A stretch of 64,000 bases of DNA from Rickettsia endosymbiont of Ceutorhynchus obstrictus (GTDB taxonomy: Bacteria > Pseudomonadota > Alphaproteobacteria > Rickettsiales > Rickettsiaceae). The first letter of the stretch is position 1; each line of letters opens with the position of its first letter. The notes beneath the pieces are model-generated. The model saw nothing but the letters and a program-made list of their open reading frames with translations, was not told the origin of the DNA and searched no databases. Position numbers and translations under genes: made by a program. The stretch is taken from the NCBI RefSeq assembly GCF_964026565.1, contig NZ_OZ032162.1:1736001-1800000 (forward strand), read 5' to 3'. Shown here in pieces: positions 57,247-64,000 of the stretch.

Positions 57247-60200
57247 ATGCCTGAGCAATTCATCTATTCACAAAAAAATAATTTTTCGGGTGGGGAACTA
57301 ACGCCGACTATTGAAGGACGCACGGAGCTTGGACTATATCAAAACGGCGTGAAGAAATTAATTAACTTCATGCTGTTACCTTCAGGCGGTATTATGCGCC
57401 GGCACGGTACGCAGTTTGTACATTTATTTAAGGATAATGTACCACGGAAAATAATAAGTATAATGTTCTCAAGGAAGTTATCTTATTTGCTGATTTTTGA
57501 GGCTCATCGAGATAAAACGATCTGCTCGTTTTTTGTCGGCGGTGAACTGTTTTTAACAACTAAAATACTTAAAGATAACGGCGTAGATTTTACCTTCCGA
57601 ATTAAGGATTTTTCCTATTGCTGCTTTCAAGGAATAGCCTATATAAGTTTTGGTATCAATAGACCAATATTTAAATTCTCAGTCGATCCAGCAATTGTTG
57701 AAAAGTTTTATACTCATATTCAAAATTCAAATCAAGCAACGCAGGAAGCGGGTTATAACAGTAGCATAGATAGAGCTATAAATTTCCCTGATAAAGATAA
57801 GATGTTTATAATCGAACCGCTTAAATGTCATGTGAATTATTATAAGCAAAATAACCAAGCAATACAAAAACCGTTTAACGAAGTAATATATAATGCTGAA
57901 ATTGATAAAATAAACGATGAACTAAAAAAGCTGCATAGCCAAAGTGCCGCTAATATCTATGAACAACAGCAAGCACAAATATATGCCACTCACCTAGTAA
58001 CATTTGAGAATCGCTTATGGTGCTTTGGCGTTAATAAAAATATTCACTCAATTTGGGCAAGCTATAAGGGCGACTTTAGCGATTTTCGTATGGCGTATAA
58101 AACTTTGCTAGAAGCCCGTAATCCGTTAACAGCCTTCTCTGCTACTTTTTCCTCTGCGACCTTTGATAACGTCTTATGGTCAATTCCTTTTTCTTCGGAG
58201 TTATTGCTGGGGACAACAGACGGCATATATTTAGTAAAAGAAGGGGATCGAGCTAAAGGCGAGTTTATCAAAATCAACAAGGAGCTAGACATACCCGTCT
58301 CACCTATAAAACCGATAGTGGTAGGCAAGACTATATTTTTTGTCGAAGGCAGTAATTGTAAAATTAACAGTCTCTATTACTCACAGGAAAAAGGCGGCTT
58401 TCAACTATCCGATATTACCGCTTATGCCGAGCATATATTTAGTAGCGGTATCAGGCAAATAATAGGAATTAACAGCCCGTTTTCAATGATTTTCGCAGTA
58501 CTTAAAAACGGCTCATTTGCTAGTTTTACCTATTCGCAAGATTTAAAAATTATGGGCTGGACACCCCAATTACTCGGCGGTAACAATGCTCTCGTACTAA
58601 GTGTTGCACCAATTTATGGCGATAATGAAGATAAATTATATTTTCACGTACGAAGAAATGACGATATAGGTGTTGGCACAAAAGAATATCTAGAAGCACT
58701 ACACCCTAAATATTTTACTGCTAAAAATAATGAGATGCATAAGCCTATATATGCAGACTGTCATATTAATATTAGTAGACCCGGCGAGCAATTAATAGAT
58801 CATACTATCATGCAAGCTTTAAAGGATGATAGTAGTGTAGAATTTAGAGGCGGCATTACTAAGCTGGAAACTATAGTCCAATCTCAAGCAGCAAATATTT
58901 TAAAGCTAAATATTGATAATATCGATATCGATAATAATTTTAAATACGGCAATAAATTAGTGAGAGATTACGGCGTTGAGAGTGAAGCAATAAAAACTTT
59001 TCTAACGAAATACTACAAAGAGCAAATGCCGGCAATTATGGAGCTGCTTGGCGTTTCTTTTGCCTTTTATCGTATTTTCTCAAAAATCTATGCCAATTTA
59101 GAAAATGTTTTTAGCGGTGAGCCTGCAAGTTTAGCTGAAGCCGAGCAATTACTTTATGAAGGGGAAAAACTTGTCGGTGATATAATCCAAACTATAAATA
59201 ATATAATACAACAAAATTGGCAAGTTCCAACAAGTTTGAGTAATAACGAATTAATCGAATATCTACCGAATAGTGCATTTGCATTTTATCCTGCCATCTG
59301 TCTAAAAATCAAACAATTAAATCTTGATTCTATAAAAGCTACTTTACGACTTGCGAAAGAAATAATTAAAGCCGCAAAAACTGTTATTAATCTACAGTTT
59401 GAGCAGGAACACGAATTAAACGAACTACGTAGAAGCGTTGCAAAATTAAATAAAAAATTACTGCTATATTATGCAAATCGGGATCATGATAATAAGCAGG
59501 AGTTATCGGTTAATATAAAAAAATTCTTTAAACAAAAAACGATCGGTTTTTATAGTGAGTTGTTAAATATCACTCATCCGACATTAACGGAGTATTTATT
59601 TGGTAGTGATATTAAGAAGTTTATAACGGAGCATTTGACAGATATTGATCAAAATACCAACGAAGAGCAGTTAAAGGAAAAAATTACCGCAATAGTTAAA
59701 CAGCTCCTTACCAAGCTTGAACAAGGATACGGCAATAGAAAATTTGAGGAAATAGTATCTGATAAAAGACGGGAAGAGATATATAAGTTATTGCAGTCAA
59801 TAATGCTAGAGAAAAACTTAAATGAAAAAAATAAAGAGTTTTTACTTAATGATCAATTAAGCGAAATTATCAATGAAATAGTTGAAAGTTATGAATTTGT
59901 TGAACCAATTTATGGCAGTGAAAGAAGTGACGGGTCAGAAAATGCCCAAAGCGGAGATGATGAAGAGGAAAAAATAAGCGATGAAGTATATACTTTCATG
60001 CAAGAGCTAAAGGAAAATTTAAGTAATTTTCAGCGAAGTATCATTGAATATTGCGGGCTGATTATGCCAAATAACAATGCTGCTTTACTTAAAAATATCT
60101 TAGAAGATGAAAATAGCATCAAGCTTGAGAAGTATTTATTACTATCCAAAAAATATATGCCGTTATTTAAAAAGATGTTCCCACGCTTAGGACAACATGA

Positions 60201-60786
60201 AATAGGAGTAATAGCCAAGCATTGCCTGCCGTCTTTTCAGCAAGTTCAGCTTTCGGGTATTTTACAGATCTATCAAAATAACCTAGTTGCTATTATCGGC
60301 GATGAAGAACTGCACGGCATAAAGATTTTAGATAATGAACTAATTAAACTAAAATATCCTGTTAGGTTTTTGTCATTAGGATTTAACTATTCTTCGGTGT
60401 TACAGACATTTCCGTTTATTTTCCCTGATGAAGTTGAGCATGCGCCTAAAGGCAGCGTTGAGATCGGCTTGAAGCTATTTAACACTAAAGGCGGCTATAT
60501 TGAGGAAAAACTACCTAACGGCGAGATTAATAAGCAGCATATTAACAGTAGCTACTTAGATACCGACAATTTAATCAGATTCGTCAATGAAAAGAAATAC
60601 TTAGCTACCAAGGAAGTTACAAATGTCCTTGCAACGCCTTATAAATCTGGGTGGGTAAATTTTGTTTTAAATTCCGGAATTCAAACCGATGTAGATTTTA
60701 CTTTTGTCGTCAATAAACCTTATCCTGCCAGCATTCTAAAAATATATGCTAAGGCAAAAATATTAGCTAATTATAAGGGGTTATGA
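57247..60786 (+). CDS. Phage nozzle (tail tube B-like) protein with a large extra region
   Basis: 1179 residues. N-terminal about 500 residues match podovirus nozzle proteins: NNFSGGELTPTIEGRTELGL, VKKLINFMLLPSGGIMRRHG, LVTFENRLWCFGVNKNIHSI and TTDGIYLVKEGDRAKGEFIK. Residues about 540-1000 are helical and coiled (repeated Glu/Lys, LSEIINEIVESYEFVEP, an acidic SGDDEEEK patch). The C-terminal about 180 residues return to beta-type sequence (NPYPASILKIYAKAKI-like). The helical region is longer than in typical family members of about 600-900 residues. No frameshift. Confidence 0.8.
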   Translation: MPEQFIYSQKNNFSGGELTPTIEGRTELGLYQNGVKKLINFMLLPSGGIMRRHGTQFVHLFKDNVPRKIISIMFSRKLSYLLIFEAHRDKTICSFFVGGELFLTTKILKDNGVDFTFRIKDFSYCCFQGIAYISFGINRPIFKFSVDPAIVEKFYTHIQNSNQATQEAGYNSSIDRAINFPDKDKMFIIEPLKCHVNYYKQNNQAIQKPFNEVIYNAEIDKINDELKKLHSQSAANIYEQQQAQIYATHLVTFENRLWCFGVNKNIHSIWASYKGDFSDFRMAYKTLLEARNPLTAFSATFSSATFDNVLWSIPFSSELLLGTTDGIYLVKEGDRAKGEFIKINKELDIPVSPIKPIVVGKTIFFVEGSNCKINSLYYSQEKGGFQLSDITAYAEHIFSSGIRQIIGINSPFSMIFAVLKNGSFASFTYSQDLKIMGWTPQLLGGNNALVLSVAPIYGDNEDKLYFHVRRNDDIGVGTKEYLEALHPKYFTAKNNEMHKPIYADCHINISRPGEQLIDHTIMQALKDDSSVEFRGGITKLETIVQSQAANILKLNIDNIDIDNNFKYGNKLVRDYGVESEAIKTFLTKYYKEQMPAIMELLGVSFAFYRIFSKIYANLENVFSGEPASLAEAEQLLYEGEKLVGDIIQTINNIIQQNWQVPTSLSNNELIEYLPNSAFAFYPAICLKIKQLNLDSIKATLRLAKEIIKAAKTVINLQFEQEHELNELRRSVAKLNKKLLLYYANRDHDNKQELSVNIKKFFKQKTIGFYSELLNITHPTLTEYLFGSDIKKFITEHLTDIDQNTNEEQLKEKITAIVKQLLTKLEQGYGNRKFEEIVSDKRREEIYKLLQSIMLEKNLNEKNKEFLLNDQLSEIINEIVESYEFVEPIYGSERSDGSENAQSGDDEEEKISDEVYTFMQELKENLSNFQRSIIEYCGLIMPNNNAALLKNILEDENSIKLEKYLLLSKKYMPLFKKMFPRLGQHEIGVIAKHCLPSFQQVQLSGILQIYQNNLVAIIGDEELHGIKILDNELIKLKYPVRFLSLGFNYSSVLQTFPFIFPDEVEHAPKGSVEIGLKLFNTKGGYIEEKLPNGEINKQHINSSYLDTDNLIRFVNEKKYLATKEVTNVLATPYKSGWVNFVLNSGIQTDVDFTFVVNKPYPASILKIYAKAKILANYKGL

Positions 60787-60798
60787 AAAATAACTAAT

Positions 60799-61180
60799 CG
60801 TCATTGCGAGGAGACATTTATGTCGACGTGGCAATCTAGAAAATATTATGAAACAACCAGTAGTATATATTATTGCAAACAAAAGAAATGGTACTCTCTA
60901 TACTGGTGTAACTTCTAATCTTATAAAACGCATATATGAGCATAAAAACGGACTTTTAGAGGGATTTTCTAAAAAGTATAATTGTAAAATTCTAGTATTT
61001 TATGAGTTACATGACTCTATGGAATCAGCCATAACAAGAGAAAAACAAATTAAAGCAGGTTCAAGAAAAAGGAAAATGGAATTTATTGAGCAACTGAATT
61101 CAGAATGGAGAGATTTATATGAGGAAGTTATTTAACTGGATTGCCGCGTCGGTACTTACGTACCTCCTCGCAATGACAGG
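60799..61180. mobile_element. GIY-YIG gene with inverted hairpin-repeat ends (candidate mobile unit)
   Basis: Left end 60799-60840 reads CGTCATTGCGAGGAG, tip, CGACGTGGCAATCTAG; right end 61137-61180 is the inverted version, CTGGATTGCCGCG(T)CG, tip, CTCCTCGCAATGAC. The ends match each other and matching gene-free repeats elsewhere (26948, 37608, 39687). Each end is itself a hairpin with its own tip palindrome (ACATTTATGT at left, GTACTTACGTAC at right). Only the GIY-YIG gene lies between. Confidence 0.75.
60848..61135 (+). CDS. GIY-YIG endonuclease domain protein
   Basis: 95 residues. The single domain shows VVYIIANKRNGTLYTGVTSN (the GIY/YTG pair with its conserved Tyr), LIKRIYEHKNG (catalytic Arg region), SKKYNCKILVFYELHD, AITREKQIKAGSRKRK with Glu, and a terminal NSEWRDLYEE. 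Family members are small stand-alone GIY-YIG nucleases of the UvrC-like, YhbQ-type group. It lies between nozzle and internal virion genes, flanked by inverted repeats. Confidence 0.9.
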   Translation: MKQPVVYIIANKRNGTLYTGVTSNLIKRIYEHKNGLLEGFSKKYNCKILVFYELHDSMESAITREKQIKAGSRKRKMEFIEQLNSEWRDLYEEVI

Positions 61181-61200
61181 TATGCATAAGGTTAATTTTT

Positions 61201-61752
61201 ATGTTTAATTTTCTGGAATTTTTTGGCGGCGGTGCAGGGGTGTTTGCCACGGGAGCGTCTTTACTTAATAGCTATGCACAATTAAGGGCTAATAAGGAGC
61301 AAGCAGCAAATGCTTTATACAGCCAAAGACATGCGTTAAGAGTATTGAGAGAACAAGAAAGATTTGACTCAAGGCAATCACAGGAGCGTAAAGCAGAATA
61401 TAGCGAGATCTGTAATTATCACGTTGATATGCTTCGGCAAAACCAATTATCGAATCGGCAGCAGCTAGGGTATAATATCCTCAAAAGCGGTATCGGTATT
61501 ACTAGCACGGATTCGGCAGGTTTATTATTGCGTCATCAGGCTTATATGGACGAAATGAAAGCTCGGTCTGTCGAAGCCGAATATTATAGTGGCAGGCCAA
61601 GATCAAATATCAATTCAGCAATGTCAGATTTAAACAAAGAGTTAATAAACCGCAATATAAGCGGCATAAAATCAGCTGCACCTTGGCAAAATTTGGGTAC
61701 ACTTATTGGCGGTGTTAGGGATTTGGCGAGTATTGCTAGAACCGGAGAGTAG
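61201..61752 (+). CDS. Phage internal virion protein (gp14-like)
   Basis: 183 residues. An N-terminal hydrophobic stretch (FNFLEFFGGGAGVFATGASL) is followed by a helical, Gln/Arg-rich part (LRVLREQERFDSRQSQERKA) and a hydrophobic LGTLIGGVRDLAS end. Like the small internal virion/ejection proteins of podoviruses by position and composition; weak family match. Confidence 0.6.
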   Translation: MFNFLEFFGGGAGVFATGASLLNSYAQLRANKEQAANALYSQRHALRVLREQERFDSRQSQERKAEYSEICNYHVDMLRQNQLSNRQQLGYNILKSGIGITSTDSAGLLLRHQAYMDEMKARSVEAEYYSGRPRSNINSAMSDLNKELINRNISGIKSAAPWQNLGTLIGGVRDLASIARTGE

Positions 61753-61756
61753 ATCA

Positions 61757-63868
61757 ATGAAATGGCAAGCAATAGCGGGTGTTACAAGTCAACTTAACGA
61801 GGAAGCTAGGGGCTATTTAGTCCGTAAGCTTGAGAAAGACGCTGCTGTTCAAATTCCGGATATTTGGTCGGATTTTATTAATGATACTACCAAACATTTA
61901 CATCAATCACAAAGCAATCTTGAAATCGCTAATGATGAGAAGACAGGCAGTTTAACTGCTCTGACACAATTTGATGAGCTACATCCGGATTTTTTAGAAA
62001 ATAACAAGCCGTTTTTGAAATATACTCTTGATAAATACGATCAAAGAGCGGCGGGGTATCTAGCGAATGTTAAAAATCCAATTACTAAGAAAATCCTACA
62101 AAGCAAAATCGGTGATTATCGAGTAAATTTGGCAGATAAGTTTAGCAATACCGAAGTAAGGTTAATTGACGGCAAACGTCATAATATGGCTATTGAAGCA
62201 ATAGAGAAATCAAAAAGTGCTACTTACGATAATCCACAGCTTTACGAGAGTCACTTACAGGACTGCTCCATTGCCGTAAATTCATTATCCTTACTACCGC
62301 AAGAGAAAGAGCAGTTATTACACCAAGCCAAAGAAGAACTAGCGGGAGCGGCAGCAATGGGAGTAGTAGCACATTCACCGGAAGCTATAATACGTGGACA
62401 CGCTCTGCCACCTGAAGCCCAGCCGTTATGGCAACAGCATCTATCATTTGAGCAAAGAATAAAGCTAGAGAATCAAGCAAATAACCTAATTCATCATAAA
62501 CAATTAATGTTGCAACAGGAGGTAAAATCATCATGGAAGCCTCATTTAGCTAGCATTCTTGAAACCGGCCAAGGTATTAAAGCCATAGATAACCTTTTGC
62601 GGGTAGCTTTCAGTAGTGATGATCCGAATCTTTATAAGCTAAAGCAGGATGAAGCAGTTTATAAACAAGCATTTCTTATAACGCAGCATTTAAAGACAGC
62701 TCCTTTAAGCGAAGGGGATAATATTTTAGCGGCTATTGCTCCTAAAGCCGGTGATCTTGATTACGACAGTAAAGAGAGAATGCATCATACGTTAGTAAAA
62801 TACCACCACGAGCAGATGAGACTAGCCGGTACTGACCCAGCTGCTTTTGTCGAGCAATTATTTAAAGATGAGATACCGCAAAATTTATCTATGGAACAGC
62901 GTTATATACTCCGCAAGCAATTACAAGAGCAGAAAGGTATACCTTCTTATGCACAGAAATATTTAATAAATGCCGAGAGTAATGCGTTTTTAAGAAAATT
63001 AAATAGTGGTGATATTAACGAAATAAAAAATACGGTAAATAGTATTATTGGCCTTCGTGATGATAACGGCAACCGGTATGGGCTTGAGGTTATGGATGAA
63101 CTTTTAGCTACTAATAAAAATGATAAGTTAGCATTGTTAATACATCACTATGCCGAGAATAAGTTATTTAACCGTGATACTGCCGAGGCGTTTATGGAGA
63201 TGATAGGAGCAAATAATTTATTTAGCAAAACTGAAGAGAAAGAGTTTACCAAAATCATCGAGAATGATGAGAATGTAGAAAAATGGTCTAATAATTTAAA
63301 ATGGCAAAATATCCAAAGCGGTTCGGAAATAGAACAAATGAAACACGGCATTAAATACTTAGCGGCTTATTATCATTCACAGCAAAGTTTATCAGCGGAA
63401 GATGCGGTAAAGAAAGCACGAGAAAAACTTATTGATAAAGTATATATGAATATCGAAAACAAACAATTACAGATCCCAAGGCAAATAATAGCCGGTAATA
63501 TGATCCATAATTTGGATGAAGATTATATTGAAGCAAATCTTGTTGAACTGCAAAGAGGAATTATTAACGGCACTGTGCCATATGATTACCCTACTTGCTT
63601 TGGAATATCCGGGGAGGATGCTATAGGTGAAGAGGCAGCTAGCCGTATAAGAGCAGAAGTATTGCGGCAAGGTAGATGGAAAATGACCCCTGACAAAAAG
63701 AGTGTCTATTATACTTATTTAACGAAAGACGGCAGCTATTTACCGGTAATGGCAGCACCAAATAAAATATTAAAATTTGATTTAGTTGATTTAAATAATC
63801 CGGCTAGCTTAGAGAGACAAAAGCAAAATTTTTTAAACGCCATCTCCAATACCCCTTATGAAAATTAA
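61757..63868 (+). CDS. Phage internal virion protein (gp15/16-like)
   Basis: 703 residues from ATG 61757, preferred because it comes 5 bp after the previous gene's stop; the longer open frame from 61706 would overlap that gene. Mostly helical: SLTALTQFDELHPDFLENNK, HPEAQPLWQQHLSFEQRIKL-like and DAVKKAREKLIDKVYMNIEN. Position after the gp14-like gene and length suggest an ejected virion protein. A small C-terminal region (GRWKMTPDKKSVYYTYLTKD) is beta-like. Confidence 0.6.
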   Translation: MKWQAIAGVTSQLNEEARGYLVRKLEKDAAVQIPDIWSDFINDTTKHLHQSQSNLEIANDEKTGSLTALTQFDELHPDFLENNKPFLKYTLDKYDQRAAGYLANVKNPITKKILQSKIGDYRVNLADKFSNTEVRLIDGKRHNMAIEAIEKSKSATYDNPQLYESHLQDCSIAVNSLSLLPQEKEQLLHQAKEELAGAAAMGVVAHSPEAIIRGHALPPEAQPLWQQHLSFEQRIKLENQANNLIHHKQLMLQQEVKSSWKPHLASILETGQGIKAIDNLLRVAFSSDDPNLYKLKQDEAVYKQAFLITQHLKTAPLSEGDNILAAIAPKAGDLDYDSKERMHHTLVKYHHEQMRLAGTDPAAFVEQLFKDEIPQNLSMEQRYILRKQLQEQKGIPSYAQKYLINAESNAFLRKLNSGDINEIKNTVNSIIGLRDDNGNRYGLEVMDELLATNKNDKLALLIHHYAENKLFNRDTAEAFMEMIGANNLFSKTEEKEFTKIIENDENVEKWSNNLKWQNIQSGSEIEQMKHGIKYLAAYYHSQQSLSAEDAVKKAREKLIDKVYMNIENKQLQIPRQIIAGNMIHNLDEDYIEANLVELQRGIINGTVPYDYPTCFGISGEDAIGEEAASRIRAEVLRQGRWKMTPDKKSVYYTYLTKDGSYLPVMAAPNKILKFDLVDLNNPASLERQKQNFLNAISNTPYEN

Positions 63869-63879
63869 AGGAAATAGCC

Positions 63880-64000
63880 ATGTTTGGTAAGTACCTGCAA
63901 GTTTATATTCCTGATTTACCGGAGCATAAAAGCATAATTGATATTGCCGGCAGTAGCAAAATGGACGTCTGGCGAGCCGCAGCACATCAGGCTTACGATG
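63880..64000 (+). CDS. Next phage-region gene, cut by the window end
   Basis: ATG 63880 lies 11 bp after the previous stop, with AAAGGAAA before it. 40 codons are visible (MFGKYLQVYIPDLPEHKSII ...). Too short to identify; probably another virion gene in the same run. Confidence 0.55.
   Translation, partial: MFGKYLQVYIPDLPEHKSIIDIAGSSKMDVWRAAAHQAYD

Noticed and set aside
61706..61756. Longer start for the gp15/16-like gene
   Set aside because: Overlaps the 3' end of the gp14-like gene; the ATG at 61757 lies directly after its stop and fits coupled phage genes.

Overview
The window is a piece of an AT-rich Rickettsia-type chromosome (obligate intracellular alphaproteobacterium). The evidence is the gene set (a sam-like S-adenosylmethionine carrier, mreBC, rpmF-fabH, pntB, a TrcR/DUF1013 regulator, short tatA, bamE), decayed genes beside intact ones, and many palindromic intergenic repeats of the Rickettsia kind. 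The several transposases, eukaryote-like repeat proteins (ankyrin, LRR, TPR) and a phage-like block suggest one of the larger, repeat-rich Rickettsia genomes. I cannot name the species.

Layout. 1-1.8 kb: end of an integrated element with a frameshifted large serine recombinase pointing into the 3' end of a tRNA-Leu. 1.8-5.9 kb: dapE and a frameshifted fused restriction-modification enzyme. 6-11.6 kb: housekeeping genes (nhaA, entericidin-like lipoprotein, tatA, pgpA, MidA-like methyltransferase, ruvC, trmJ) separated by repeats. 11.6-16.6 kb: co-directional operon rpmF-fabH-wecB-GT2-GT10, probably for envelope glycan. 16.7-22.5 kb: bamE, an ada-like gene broken by a repeat with target duplication, a TPR gene split by an IS5-type element that itself carries an IS256-type element, an XRE regulator and yraN. 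22.8-26.1 kb: mreC, mreB and an LptF/LptG permease. 26.2-33.8 kb: possible host-interaction genes (ankyrin remnant, a 921-residue coiled-coil protein, a 203-residue protein, an LRR protein). 34.3-42.6 kb: tRNA(CAT), TrcR, pntB, an OmpW-like porin, sam, and an MFS transporter split by an IS110/IS1111-type element. 43.2-64 kb: tRNA-Thr followed by a plasmid-like replication initiator (frameshifted), an AT-rich repeat region with unknown genes, then an ordered podovirus-type virion module: small and large terminase, coiled-coil protein, portal, Bbp19-like protein, scaffold, major capsid, tail tube adaptor, nozzle and internal virion proteins, continuing past the window end.

Three signals stand out. 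First, the podovirus-like module next to a DnaA-N-type replication gene looks like an integrated phage or phage-plasmid, with two inserted nuclease genes (Rpn and GIY-YIG). Second, the GIY-YIG gene sits exactly between two inverted copies of a hairpin repeat that also occurs as gene-free copies across the window; the hairpin tips differ in sequence yet stay self-complementary. This may be an autonomous unit of a repeat family. Third, a 184-bp element with inverted ends occurs five times, each between 9-bp direct duplications and each inside another palindromic repeat, which is direct evidence of transposition and nesting.
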